A stretch of DNA of 64,000 bases from Neodontobutis hainanensis (Eukaryota; Chordata; Actinopteri; Gobiiformes; Odontobutidae): the NCBI GenBank assembly GCA_024349245.1, contig JALDNG010000005.1, forward strand, positions 20,526,501 through 20,590,500. Direction: 5' to 3'. The notes beneath the pieces were generated by a model that worked only from the letters and a program-made list of their open reading frames with translations, was not told the DNA's origin and did no database searches. A program made the position numbers and the translations under genes. Position 1 is the stretch's first letter, and every line of letters begins with the position of its first letter. Below, in pieces: positions 24,846-36,836 of the stretch.

Positions 24846-25855
24846 TAAAGCACAAAAAAGCGCGATTAATAATGATAAAATTTGGATTTTTGATTTCTTT
24901 TGTTGTTCTAGTTGCTCTAATGCCGCGTTGTTTTTTGCCTCCACCAAAACTAACTGGTTTCAGCTGCAGTTAAATGGCACGACATTTAATTTGAAAGGAT
25001 TACAGTAACTGTAACCGCAAACAGTAACTTAAAATTGCTACAGCAGAACTTGTGTGTAGTAGTTTGCCTGTGCCGTTCGACGTAAACAACTTAAAGACAT
25101 AAACGTGCAGAGACAGAGCTGCGCTAAAAGAAAGTACGGAATTTACAGAAACTAGGACTTTATCTCAGTCTGGAGACACAGGCTACAGTCTCCTCACTGT
25201 CAGCACTGCTCATATACAGATTATTTTCCTGTTTTGGACGGGTGCTTGTTAGGGCCCCTACATTTTGGGGGCCCTAGGCAATTGCCTACTCTTGGCTAAT
25301 GGTAAGCTCCACACTGGCCCCCAGAGAATAAACGTGTGAGTCATTTGACTAACTGGTATTTTGCCTCTATTTCATGAGTTTTAATTAAATAGAAGATTGC
25401 ACATTGACAGTCTTTTACTCTTTGTTCTTTGACTTCTCTACTCTACTCTACTTTTTTAGCTGATGTTTTTGTTGAAGAGTGTATTATGCTCTGTGGAACA
25501 GCAGGAGAGCCTATGTTAGAGATTTCGGAGCTGAGTACCTCATGAGGCGAGCAGGAAAAGCGGGTTCAGCAAACATAATAGGTGTACTTTATGAGCATTT
25601 TATAGATGTTAAATAATTTCTGTCTTAGACTCACAGTTGTGTTTAAAACATAACACTATAGAGCTCTGCAAGCTCTGAGAAAAAGCTATGGTAATTGGAA
25701 AATAAGCTTACTTCATCTTAAAGAGTCAGATTTACACAGACTGTGGATGTAACCTGCTCATTTGGCTCTAACAGGTGAAAGAGCTGTGGAAAAAGTCTAG
25801 GACTTAGGTATTAGCTTTCTGCTAAAATGGAGCTAAATTCCTTTTGATTTTTATT

Positions 25856-25891
25856 CTGAGGTTGGACAGACTGAAGTCTGTCCAACCTCAG
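25856..25891. repeat. Perfect 17-bp inverted repeat
   Basis: CTGAGGTTGGACAGACT and its exact complement AGTCTGTCCAACCTCAG are separated by GA. It would form a tight stem-loop. Confidence 0.95.
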
Positions 25892-26094
25892 ACTTCACTA
25901 ACGTTGTTTTCGCACGTCTCTTAGTTTTTGAGTCATTATTACAGCAGATCATTTTACAGATTAAACTGTAAATATAGCCGCATCTCCACAGTTGGTCTCA
26001 GTTAAACTTGTGCGCTGCGGTCTTCGTCAAATCACAGCCAGTCAGGCTCAAGTGGCAGATCTGAGATCAGTTAGAAGGCAGGATGCTTCAAGAA

Positions 26095-26200
26095 TGACCA
26101 GATTAAAAGGCAAGAATGGAACCGTCAGTAGATAAGTGAGGGTGCAAATTAACCTTGACCAACTCAGGGGCAAAATCTAGGTAGGATGAGAAGACTCCGC
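26095..26200. repeat. Unclassified dispersed repeat, copy 1
   Basis: AAAAGGCAAGAATGGAACC, GTGAGGGTGCA, and GGGGCAAAATCTAGGTAGGA recur in the same order at 40,697-40,790. The family is unknown to me. Confidence 0.6.
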
Positions 26201-26654
26201 TAAGCCAGTCATGTTGTCTAAACCAGCTGTTCTACTGCTACAGAGTTAAATATGTGAAGCAAGTGGAAGAAGCAGCAAATGACTCCCAGCGTGTTTCTAA
26301 TCCGTTATTCAGAGCGGCAGAATTCAGGAGGACATTTTTAACACTAGGGCTGCACGTTCTGCCCTCAGCTCATTATAAGAACTTTACGCTGGAGAAAACA
26401 ACTGCTTGGGTTTTCAGAGAGGTTGAGGGGACGCTATCATACAGAATATGCAGGGTGGAATTTTTCACATACAAACCTCTTGAAAATTAATGCTGATGCT
26501 TTTGGAAAAGCTAACCATTCATAATACATGACACAGACAGTTAAATCTTTTCATGTTCTTCCATCTTCTTACAGCTGTGCCTTCACCAGTTATGTTGAAG
26601 AATAATATTCCTAGAATATCTGTCTATTTCAACTGTCCCGGATTGGATCAGTGG

Positions 26655-26710
26655 TACCACCACTACTACCACTACTACTGCTACGACTGCTACTACTACT
26701 AATAATATTG

Positions 26711-26757
<47 letters not shown>
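26655..26757. repeat. (CTA)n-(TAA)n compound trinucleotide microsatellite
   Basis: Begins with imperfect ACCACTACTACC units and passes into about 17 uninterrupted AAT/TAA units. Confidence 0.95.
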
Positions 26758-26758
<1 letters not shown>

Positions 26759-28022
26759 TGGATTAAATTTACTGTGTATTGCATTTTTTTCCCAAAGGAC
26801 TCAAAGCTCTCACACTATTCATTCACTCCACAGTCTCACATTAGTGCGCTAAGCGGTTTACCAACTCGTTCAGTAAACCCTGAGTCTCTATGTGAAGCTA
26901 TGGACACGCTCTTTTGAAAAAAAGGCCAAGTCAACACTAGAAGATTAACAACTAGACAGGTGTAAAGTCTGCTGTTTAAATGTAAAGTTACAATTATTAG
27001 GCTATTTATCAGTAAATCTTTCCAGCACTTGTCACAGTTTACACCAAACTTTTTTTTCCCTTGGTGGACCAAAATGGAAATGTTGTAATGAATGGGAAGC
27101 AAGGATCTAGATGGCAGACACTAAGACAAAAAATGGCAGTTCAAAAGGTTAATTAACACAAAACAGAAGCTGGAGATCCAGAGGTTGATGGAGTAGAGGA
27201 GGCAGCCAGGCAGGAGACTGGAGCTTGGATGGAGTTCTGTACAGAGACAAAGGTAGGTATTAATGTTAGAATATCCAAAATTCAAGAAATTTGAGCCATG
27301 TAGTGTAAAAGGCAATGGACGATCTGGCAAAGGGTGGAAGACTGAAGAGGCTTTTCATACTGTTGTAGTAGTAATGAGTCTTGATGAGCTGCAGGTTTGC
27401 TGGAGAGAATGCTGGCTCATGGCATTCCGCCCTAACCTGACTCCACCAGAACTGCTTACAGAAGATAGTTTGTTTCACAAAACCATCTGGGAAGGCTCCC
27501 CTTGAAAGCGTTTGCAAAAAAGATGTGCCTTCTGTCTGAAACTTGTTCGGTGATTGGATAATGCACCAAATAGTAAACGCATACCACAAAACTTCATTTA
27601 GCCAATCATAGCAACAATTCACTTGACATAACCAGAGTGCGGCAGATATAAATAAAACAACAAACTACTGTAACAGTAACAATTTTTGAAAAGTAAATCT
27701 GCAAATAAAAGGACACACTAAAACACTAAAAACTAAACACTATAAAAACACTAAATTGACATGTAAAACAAGGACATTGGTCGTTGAAATGAGTGTGTAT
27801 GTATTTAGGATATACCAAAGTCAGTAGAACTAAGCACAAACATCTTTTCCTTCCAGAAAATCTTTTCCTGGTGTTAGAAAAAGATGCTAGGATCAAAGCT
27901 AATGTCTTTAAGCATACCCATGTTGATAACCAAGAGGGAAAGAGGACGCTTGTTCCAGCAAATTAAAAACCCGCCTCTTCCTGTTTGTGCTGCCACATCA
28001 TTGGTCACAAGAGGCCGGTGAT

Positions 28023-28223
28023 CCCATGGTTCAATTTAAGTGTTGAACCATGGCACGATACAAGATGGATTTACCCGAGTTTGGAAACTCCCAAATCTCC
28101 CGAGAATCTAGCTGTAGCGCAAAGTTACTCCACCCAGCTCCAAACAGACAAACACACAGACAGACACAGAAAGGAGGGAGGACACAAACAGGAGAACAAA
28201 GAGCAAAGACAAGAATCCTGACA
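28023..28223 (-). repeat. LTR-like fragment starting TGTCAGGATTCTTG
   Basis: On the minus strand a TG-initiated sequence starts at about 28,222 and reads TGTCAGGATTCTTGTCTTTG, then a TC-rich tract and GGAGCTGGGTGGAG. The first bases match the LTRs at 36.8 and 43.5 kb. On the far side a hairpin, CCATGGTTCAA / TTGAACCATGG (28023-28033, 28042-28052), marks the limit of what I can relate. Confidence 0.4.
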
Positions 28224-28229
28224 GTCACT

Positions 28230-30635
28230 GTAGATGTAAAGCATAAAAATATTTTGCATGTGATGAAAATAATACTCCCAGCTTTAGTTTAAAATGCCTT
28301 TTGTGTGCCACTGCTTATGCCTCCATTTTGTTTTGACTAGGCTGTTTCTGGGGTATATATACCTTTAGCTTCTCTCCATTAGAATAAACTATTACCTTAC
28401 CAATGGTAGATTAAATCAGTAGTGGGCCAAATTAAATCCCTTGGAGGGTCCCGTTTGGCCCTGCAGGCCACACATGCCAATCAGTTGAGCCAGTAAAACT
28501 CTAAATGCATCAGTTGTTCTGCCACACTGCAGCTCATTTCTTGTTGCTGGTTGGTGAAAGGGTTGGTGTTAAAAATACAAAATTTAAATTAAATAAAAAG
28601 GTAACCAATTCCAATTCTCTTCATAACCTTTGCGGCTAAATCTAAAAACCCTTGGAGTCCCTTTGCAGACCAAGAACATTAAATATAATGATCATTTGAG
28701 AACAGGATTACTCATGTAAATGTCACGTGTGAACAGAAGGAGTCTGTTCATTTGTGTTTGTATTGTGAGAAGTCAAATTGCAAGGATTTTTCCCTAGTTG
28801 CAAATACAATTGTATATAGGGTATGCAAGTCCGGGGTTTTTGTCCTTGGCAGGCCATGTTACAATTCTCCAAAGTTCTCCAATGTTCTAGATATAATCTA
28901 TTATGAGAACTAACAAGGTAAATAATTTGACCGCATCATAGCATCTTCCCCGAATTTACACCAAGAACTGAACCAGAGCTTTGCAGTACTGTGTTTTTCT
29001 GTTGTAGCTCACAAGATTGACACAGAGCCACTTGAAAAATAGGACTCCAACATATTGATAGCAGAGAGTTTAGACGTTCCTGGAACTGAGTTGCCGCTAG
29101 TGTAAACTGACTAAAATAAAAAGAAGTTTAGACGAAGTTTAGTCGTAAAGCTTTACTGTTGATTTGGTCTAAATTACACATCATAGTGTAGGCAAGACAT
29201 GTCCCAAAGATGGATGTTTACAGACAAGTTTTCATTTGCAAAAAGAGATAGCCAGCTGAGTGTGGTGGTTCCTTTTCCGGTTCCTTCCAGTTTGAAATTC
29301 TGATTTGTTGCTTATATGGACAGTGATCTGGGGGCTTGTGGGGTCTGGCAGTATGTGGTGATTTTGTGAATGTGTAGGCTGCTCCATGTGTCAGAATGTG
29401 ACAGTGTGTGCACCTGAGCTGAGGTCTAAAGTAGGGAGAACACCGTGTGATGGACAGAAGATTGGCTGGGAATTAAAAAGAGAATGAGCCCTCTCGGAGC
29501 AGCGCCGGACAGCTGACAGGAAACTGCACAAGGTTCGTTCACGTCCACAGCCTCCACCTCCAAACACATATAACTCACACACACAAGCCGCTCATTGCAA
29601 ATGAAACAGTGAGAGCCAAATTCATCATGTCAGCTGCATAGGAAAATGTCTTTCTTGGAGCACAAGTTGTCTCCGTCCCCTGTGGTAACAACAATATCGG
29701 TGAATAGGGGACCAATGGGCGGAAGTTGTTCATATTTGTAGTCATTGGGCCTGATCCACTAAGCTGTGCAATTTTGCCTGCTTGCAAAAAATTGTGCCGT
29801 TGCATCATATCTAAAACCAGGAACATAGATGTTTACGCAGAACAGAAGAGAAATTAGGAAATACATCGTGTATGTATTCAGTTGTTGATCAAGTCTTTCT
29901 TCATCAATTATGCTACTCATTTAAAGTAGCATTGTGGTATTTCAAATTCCCAAAATATGCATTCTTGTACTTATTTAAGGATTCTTAGACACACAATTAG
30001 TAGAATCATACCTATTTCACTGACACAGTCCTCTCAGCTGGACAGAAAACTCTGATATAAATGATTTATAATTCTATGCCACTGGAACGAGCAGAACTCT
30101 CCTGACTTGGCACGCTCAGCAGCTCAAACACAGGGAGCAGAAATAGCCGGACACACTGGACCCTTGCAGAGTTGTAGTTGTTTAGGTAATACCCTAAAAT
30201 GACCCTACAATTTCAGAAGGCATGTTTTCTTCTTCCAAACTTGCCGGTTTTGACAGTCAGTAGAAGGATCTGCGCCCCCTAGTGGTTAAAAGTTGGTGTC
30301 ACTTTAGCGGTGGAAAGGTGGAAAGTGCTTTCCATATTGTCAAAAGATGTGATGGTGCAATGCTTTAGTAGATCTCAATATATAATTCAATGTTATGTAA
30401 TTTTTCTCTTAATACTAACTTATTAATCATCATATGGTATTTGATAGGGCTGCACAATATATTACAAATACATAATCATTGCAGTATGATATGTGTGTAT
30501 TATAATGTTATAGGTACTCGTATTATATTTCATAGTGTTTTTTGTTTTTTTTAATGATCATTAATAGTTACTACATAGGTTAAGAATGAACCATTTTCAG
30601 TATTTTGGATTGTGTTTGTGTTTTTGTGAAATCAT
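28230..30635. other. Intergenic DNA without recognised genes
   Basis: 28,400-28,480 (GGCCCTGCAGGCCAC) and 30,440-30,480 (GGGCTGCACAATATATTAC) resemble fragments of common dispersed repeats. The rest is unassigned. Confidence 0.5.
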
Positions 30636-30639
30636 AATC

Positions 30640-30885
30640 ATATAATAATAATAATAATAATAATCTTTATATAGCACTTTTCCACCTACTGTAGTAGGCA
30701 CTCAAAGTGCTTTACATACATTAAACTATTTACCAGTGTTACAGAACTACACTGGAAGCAATGTAGGTTAAGTGTCTTGCCCAAGGACACAACAACAGTA
30801 TGTGGGGGAGAGCATGATGTTATGATGTTTTGGGATGTTTCGCCCACCCACCGGTCAAAGGACGGCCGCTCTACCCAAAAGCTAC
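30640..30885 (-). mobile_element. tRNA-derived SINE
   Basis: Left flank is AATAATAATAATCTTTATATAG (tail side). It contains TTAAGTGTCTTGCCCAAGGA and, at the right, a decayed tRNA-like head CACCGGTCAAAGGACGGCCG. Minus orientation. Confidence 0.8.
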
Positions 30886-30889
30886 TTGC

Positions 30890-33046
30890 ACATGTGATGC
30901 TGACATTAATCATATTAGCTACATTTATTTAACATATTTCCCTTAATTTGTAAATTTTCTACATTACCATATAAACTTCTAACTAAGCAACTAAAGTGAC
31001 CACTTATTCATCTATTGCAATATAAATAGTCACATGAGCGAGCAACAGGAACCCCCAGCAATACATAATACATTTTTTATTGACTAATACTAATACAGCA
31101 AAAATTAAATAATTACATTAACATAGATGTTAGTAATAACATTCAGAGAATGTTATTACTAACATCTATGTCTTTTCTCACCACACAGATTAATAAGGTT
31201 TGATTATAATAAATTTTACAAATGTAATTTTTCATGCAAATTCAAAGTGGACAAACATTTTTGGTTATTACTTTACTGTATGCACAAGCTAATATTCTCA
31301 TAAGCAGGTTTGGTGCGTGCACAAGGCCTACAAGGCCTACTGTACACCACTTTACACTGCACACTTAAGGTAAACCTATAAAAAGACTAGTTTACGTAGA
31401 CTTCAAGTGGCATACAACAACAATTTGAGGATTTTATTGAAAAGGCCAAGATGGGAGACAGCAAGTCAGTTGTTTGTGGCGGCAAGGGTCAAAACCTTTC
31501 AGGCTGTTTTAGGAAATGTAATGTATAAATGTATTTGTTGGCTCAGTGACAATAATCATGAGCTTCATCATTAGACTTTTTACGACATGTTACCAGTCTC
31601 ACAGTCCCAGAGCGACAGCTACAGTTGTTCTGGGTGTCTGTAATTAAAGTTTGATTATGTAATGATTCATTGTAACAATAATATTCATAAAACAATGCTT
31701 TAAAACAAGGTTTTGATTTTTGACATTTTAATTTATAAATATGCATTTTGTTATTTTCTTTACAAAATATTTATTAAATCATCTTTAAAATCAAAGCCTA
31801 ATATTACATTTTAGCATTCTAATTTAATAATTTTTTTAGTTTTGGTCAATATAGATTTCTCCAAATTTATTCAAATTTTTTAGAATAAAACCGAACTTCA
31901 AGACACTTTCAATTTAATTTTCATAAAAAACTACAGTTTGGATTCATCTCTGTGTAGTTTGATAATTGGACAGATATATGTATGTATAATATTAAATATT
32001 TTAAGGTGTAACTCTATATTATATATAACTATGTTAATAACAAATAAGCAGAATAAAATGTTATGCAAATGAGGAGCGACATTGTCGAAGCGACAGCCCA
32101 TCACAGAACAAGATAGACACCTGAAAGAAGGCGGGCTGATGATGAGAACGGAGTAAGCTGCGCTGAGACAAGTGCTTTTGTTGTTTCTGGTGTGGACTCA
32201 CCCACACTGTGCAGATGACAAAAACACTCTGATGTTCAATTCTGAACAATGTACAACTTGATCTACTTGAAAAGCACTGTTCCTATAATACAATATAAAA
32301 AGGCAGAAATATAATGACATGTTTTGGCTTGTTTGTAGCAATATTTTCTCTGGAGACCATTTTGCCTTTTTTTATATTCTGAGAGAAAATAAATCTCAAA
32401 AGTTAATAGCTTTTTCTATTTGTGTGACACATAAGTTTAAGTGAAAATGGAGCACAGCCAAACTAGCCACAGCATCCACCGTGTGTTACAGAAAAACATG
32501 AAGAAAACAGACTTCAGTGTCACTTCTCAGAGAAACTTTGTATCTGTGTTGCAGTTTGGGCATGTCTTTAAAAATACATCAAAATAAATCTAAAACAAAT
32601 ATGACACTGTCACAGTAATGTTCACTGTGGACATTCACAGCTGTGTGTGTCTTCTATATGACACATGAACAGCAAAAACAGCTACTGTTCCATGGCAATG
32701 TGTAATATTGGAAAAGTTTAAAGAGTAAAATAATAATTTCAAGAAGACGTTACATTGTTATTTAATCTTTATAATTGTTTGTGGCCTTTTTGGATATAGC
32801 TTGTTTTACAGAGCTAGTTGAACTTACCCAGAATGTCTCTTCTACCCGGTCAGACAAAAGAATCTCAGCCTGGATAAATAGTATCACAAAGTGGGTTATC
32901 AACTTGTTGAGTTAACCCTGGGTCAGTGTTATAACAATACAAAAATGTTCAGTTATGTTCGATACCTGATTTAAGTATCACAATACCAATAATAGAACGA
33001 CACCTTAACCTAAGTCTATAGCCTAAACTTAATCATAGGAAAAAAA
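30890..33046. other. Intergenic AT-rich DNA
   Basis: Contains the 23-bp hairpin at 31121-31171. No gene or recognised element otherwise. Confidence 0.6.
31121..31171. repeat. Perfect 23-bp inverted repeat with 5-nt loop
   Basis: The arm 31121-31143 (ACATAGATGTTAGTAATAAC plus ATT) is exactly complementary to 31149-31171. The loop is CAGAG. Confidence 0.97.
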
Positions 33047-34241
33047 GTGGTTGGGTGAAGCCATTTATTGTCAAACAATTGTGTTTACTCTTTTTAAATC
33101 ATAATGACAACAGAAACTACCCAAATAACCCTGATTAAAAGTTTACGTACCCCATTTCTTAATATTGTATATTTCCACTTTTAACATCAATGACAGCTTG
33201 AAGTCTTTTGTGGTAGTTGTGGATGAGGCTCTTTATTTTCTCAGATGGTAAAGCTGCCCATTCTTCTTGGCAAAAACCCTCTAGTTCTGGTAAATTCTTG
33301 GGCTGTCTTGCATAAACTGCACAATTAAGATTTTCCCAGAGTGGCTCAATGATACTGAGGTCAGGAGACTGAGATGGCCAGTCCTTAACCCTCACTTTAT
33401 GCTGCTGTAGCCAATGACAGGTCGACTTGGTGGAGTGTTTTGGATTGTTGTCATGTTGGAATGTCCAAGTATGTCCCATGCGCAGCTTCTGAGCTGATGA
33501 GTGCAAATTTTCCTCCAGTGTTTTCTGATAAAATGTTGCATTCATCTTGCCATCAATTTTGACCAAGTTTCCTTTGCCTTTGTAGCTCCCTCATCCCCAA
33601 AACATCAGAGATCCACCTCCATGTTTCACAGTAGGAATAGTATACCTTTCATCATAGGCATCGTTGACTTCTCTCCAAATGTAACGTTTATGGTTGTGGC
33701 CAAAAGGTTCAAATTTGGTCTCCAAATGACTTTGTTCCAGAAGATTTTGAAGCTTGTCTGTGCTGTTTGGTGTATTGTAAGCGGGATGCTTTGTGGCATT
33801 TGTGTAGTAATGGCTTTCTCGACCAAGTGCCTCCTTATTGTGCATATGAAACAGCCACACCACTATTTTTCAAGTTATTTGTGTTTTTTTTTTTGCATCC
33901 CTAACAATTTTACTGGCAGTTGTGGCTAAAATTTTTGTTGGTCTATCTGACTTTATTATTTGCCACTTCTTAAAAAAAAGAGTTTGAACACTGCAGATTG
34001 GCATTCACAATTCCTTGGAAATCTTTTTATATTCCTTTTTTGTTTTATAAAAGGTAAATAACCTTTTCCTGCAGATCTTTTGACAGTTCTTTTTCTTTTC
34101 CTATGACTCATTAATCCAGAAATGTCAGTGCAGCACTGGATTAAAGATGCAAGGGGCCAAGAAACTCACTGACCTTTTAAACACACACTGATTATAAGCA
34201 AACAGCTCACAGGTAAGGATGGTTACCTTTAGTAGCCATGT
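33047..34241 (-). mobile_element. Tc1/mariner transposon, copy 2, outer ends lost
   Basis: The inner repeat sequence GTGGTTGGGTGAAGCCATTT starts at 33,049 and the other inner end, AAGGATGGTTACCTTTAGTA, lies near 34,215. The outer CAGTTGTGCTC ends are absent on both sides. At 34,242 the sequence passes into a Penelope-like tail. Confidence 0.88.
33159..34105 (-). pseudogene. Tc1 transposase relic (copy 2), best preserved of the four
   Basis: The C-terminal 135 codons (33,566 down to 33,159) are open and carry QHDNNPKHSTKSTCHWLQQ and WPSQSPDLSIIEPLWENL, the second catalytic Asp and the Glu of the DDE triad. The preceding 90 codons (33,863 to 33,591) end KHGGGSLMFWG, then a TGA that lies in the same frame, so one nonsense change separates the two blocks. 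The first catalytic region reads SHLETKF rather than the usual SDETKF. The presumed start is ATA, not ATG. It is inactive. Confidence 0.9.
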
Positions 34242-34242
34242 C

Positions 34243-34440
34243 TGTGAAGGTTGTTAGTCATCCAGGTCATCTTGAAGAGAAGGTTAAAGCAAAAAGCTTT
34301 TAGACTCAGTTTTCAAGGAAAATACGTTTTGTCTCTTATTCCAAGAGACTTTATCAATTTTAATGAAGTCTCTTGAAATTAGAAACGAAACGTCTTCCCC
34401 TTGAAAACCCTTTGAGTCTATTAATATGTGGATCTCAACA
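34243..34440. mobile_element. Penelope-like element tail fragment
   Basis: GTGAAGGTTGTTAGTCATCC and TCTTATTCCAAGAGACTTTA, ACGAAACGTCTTCCCCTTGA are the paired tail motifs seen also at 6,135-6,210 (there AAAACGTCTTCACTTTGAAAA). No protein-coding part is visible. Confidence 0.45.
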
Positions 34441-34519
34441 TAAACCCATTTGAGCACAATGTCATTCACTTTATAGTATAACATCACTTTACAGTTTTGC
34501 TAGTTCACTGAACATATAA

Positions 34520-35310
34520 ATTCTTGTTTGGAGACTCCTTCCCCTTGCTCCTGCTGCACTCCTCACTTTACCTCTCAGCCAATCATTGCTAAGCCACCTA
34601 TATTTAAGCACCCTCTCTGTGTCATCATCCAGTTGTTTTAGCTTATATCGCAGGTGCCTGTGGCCTGTTTACCTCATTGTCCATTTAAGCTTGTGCCTGC
34701 TAGCACGTCAAACGGCAACTCCTAGGGTCTTAATGCTGGTTGTGACTTGTTGCTGGATCCACCGCCAACACTGCATCTTCATGGCAAACTGATTCCTCAG
34801 CTCCATGCAACACGAGTCTTGCAGGCACCTGACCAAGTGTTCATCATCGCTGCATTATTTAATTGCACCAGCTTCTCCACTCAAACTCATTCGGGAAAAC
34901 CAGGAAGCGCCTCTGCTCGGATAATGCTCATTTGCCGTGGTACCTGCTGGCACCTTCCTCGCTTCATTCAGACTCTGCACCAGTCAGCTAAGTCCAAACA
35001 TTGCATTGAAAGCATTAAAACGCAGAACTCATTTTCTTCTAACGTGAGCCCAAATGCCACTCATACAAGCCGTTTGCCTGGCTACATGCGCCCCTGGCCC
35101 CCGCATACACAGCATGCTCTTTTCAATCACTGTTTAATGCCTGGGAGCTCGAAGCTAATGCTGTTTATAGTAGCCTGGAAATGCTTAATTGCGTATTACC
35201 AGCTTGCTCATGTCACATTTCATGGTCTGCTAAATCCACGTCCCCGTGCCGGTGTAGCCTATGCATTGATACAGGACAACAAGCTACTTGACCAGTTCTA
35301 GATTCGTAAG
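34520..35310 (+). other. Open region with a 184-codon ORF, unrecognised; possibly LTR-derived
   Basis: The ORF at 34,747-35,301 starts MLLDPPPTLHLHGKLIPQLH and has no domain I recognise, no signal peptide and unremarkable composition. A preceding promoter-like segment, CTCTCAGCCAATCATTGC followed by TATATTTAAGC (34,575-34,610), has CCAAT and TATA boxes at LTR-like spacing. The segment is more GC-rich than its surroundings. It may be a relic of a retroelement rather than a host gene. No homologous pol motif was seen. Confidence 0.25.
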
Positions 35311-35341
35311 TGGTGACTAATGTATAACAAGAGATAGAAAA

Positions 35342-35491
35342 TTGTAAATGTAAAGTTTACTTATAATAAATAGTAATAAAGTAATAAAAATATATACAAT
35401 TTAGGCACTTTACAGTATTATAGGGTGCCTAAATTGTATATATTTTTATTACTTTATTACTATTTATTATAAGTAAACTTTACATTTACAA
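35342..35491. repeat. Perfect 67-bp inverted repeat (foldback/hairpin)
   Basis: Arm 35342-35408 is the exact reverse complement of arm 35425-35491, with a 16-nt loop (TTTACAGTATTATAGG). The arms start TTGTAAATGTAAAGTTTACT and end CAATTTAGGCAC. No coding potential. Either a small palindromic foldback element or a recent inverted duplication. Confidence 0.98.
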
Positions 35492-35499
35492 CATTTACC

Positions 35500-35990
35500 T
35501 TTTTGTCACAGTTTCAACCTTTTTAGTAAAAAAGGTTCAGTTTAAGTTCTTTCTGTTCTAGTTAAATTTTGTTTAAGATGACTGGTCATTTAGTTGAAGT
35601 TTTTAAGTGTTAAACCTATTATTTACTTAATTATGGTTTTATGCTTACTTTCAGGTTTGTACAGTTCACCTAATACACTCTCAAATCAGGCTTTGCTTTG
35701 TTTATGGTAGTTACATGCAATTCATAAAGTAGGCAAATTCAGGGAAGGATTAAGGGTTGTGTGGGGCCCTGGGCAAAGCATTTGCAATGTAGCATAACCA
35801 TAGCATACTCATACCATAAACATTGTTTCAACAATCCAGAGTGTTCAAGTTTGAAGGTAAAGAAATGGAAGCATCTGTATGCTTTTCTCTGCTGCAAATC
35901 ACAGATAAGGACCCAAATCTACCCCAGGCACCACTAATATATGACATGTACCAGTGCTGCTTTGGTCTGCTCAGTACCTCATTCTCCATG
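35500..35990. other. Intergenic DNA, unassigned
   Basis: A fragment at 35,740-35,780 (GGGGCCCTGGGCAAAGC) resembles a dispersed repeat edge. Nothing else is seen. Confidence 0.4.
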
Positions 35991-35999
35991 GAACTGACA

Positions 36000-36374
36000 T
36001 CATTCCACTACCTCATCAGTCAGTTAAATAAAATAATTGTGCTTGAGCCCTTTGTCACTTTAATCAGACTTAATAAGCTTTTGTTTTTGCACAAAAAAAA
36101 AACTTTTATCTGCACTGTTGTTCACTTCATTGATTTGCACTCTATTTTCTTTTGCGCTGCTTTATTTAACTTTATTTTAACGTCTTTTTTTTTAACATTC
36201 CCTTATTGTATAGTTGTATGTACATTTTATATTTTGATCTAGATTTTTAGGCTTTAATGCTAATGTTATCTGTGTGCACCGGGGGTCTGAGAGTAACGCA
36301 ATTTCGATTCTCTGTATGTATGTATGTACTGTACATATGGAAGAATTGACAATAAAGCAGACTTGAACTTGAAA
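36000..36374 (+). mobile_element. LINE 3' end (GACAATAAAGCAGACTTGAA tail)
   Basis: Contains TTTTTGCAC and TTGCACT motifs followed by CTGAGAGTAACGCAATTTCG and TTCTCTGTATGTATGTATGT, then GAATTGACAATAAAGCAGAC. This end is a familiar 3' terminus of fish non-LTR retrotransposons. No RT sequence remains. Confidence 0.55.
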
Positions 36375-36836
36375 ATGCTGGACTCAGGTAAGTATTGTAG
36401 TCACAAACTGTTTATTATGACTTGAACAGAAGTCCGTAGACGAGTGTTGAGCTAAGGAGAGTTACTGGTGTTGGGTTGGGCCAAGCAGAAGGAGAAGCCA
36501 GAGTCTGGGTGTTAGGAATGGCTGGAGGTGGCTGAAAAATGCAGACAAGAATTTCTGGTGAGTATAAATCCAAATTATTTTTAAAAGTTTTAGATATTTT
36601 TTTAGAAGGACTTGTACGAGTTATCACTGAAGCAGGTATGACAAACTAACAAGGAGTGGAAGCTGGACCAGGGTTTAAGTAGACTGAGTAGATTGTAGAT
36701 GGACCACAGGGGAGCAGCAATCAGCAGGCAGGTGAGTAACAGAAGGCTCCACCCAGAAGACACAAACATGCACACACACAAATACAGAACACAAGGGGAG
36801 GCGGAGTACACAGAGGCAAACAAAGAATCATGACAT
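36375..36836 (-). repeat. Solo or partial LTR (gypsy-like), minus strand
   Basis: Minus strand starts TGTCATGATTCTTTGTTTGC at 36,836, has TTAAACCCTGG in a promoter-like place and AATAAACAG (near 36,412) as a polyadenylation signal, and runs to CTGAGTCCAGCA at 36,375, where the LINE tail abuts. The first 11 bases equal the LTR at 43,477. The open frames here are incidental. Confidence 0.55.

Larger units (their letters stand above)
24846..28000. other. Intergenic DNA with small repeats
   Basis: Contains a 17-bp hairpin (25856-25891), a shared unknown repeat (26095-26200), a trinucleotide microsatellite (26655-26757) and otherwise unassigned AT-rich sequence. The open frame on minus 27266-27622 (118 aa) has no recognised domain. 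Confidence 0.6.
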
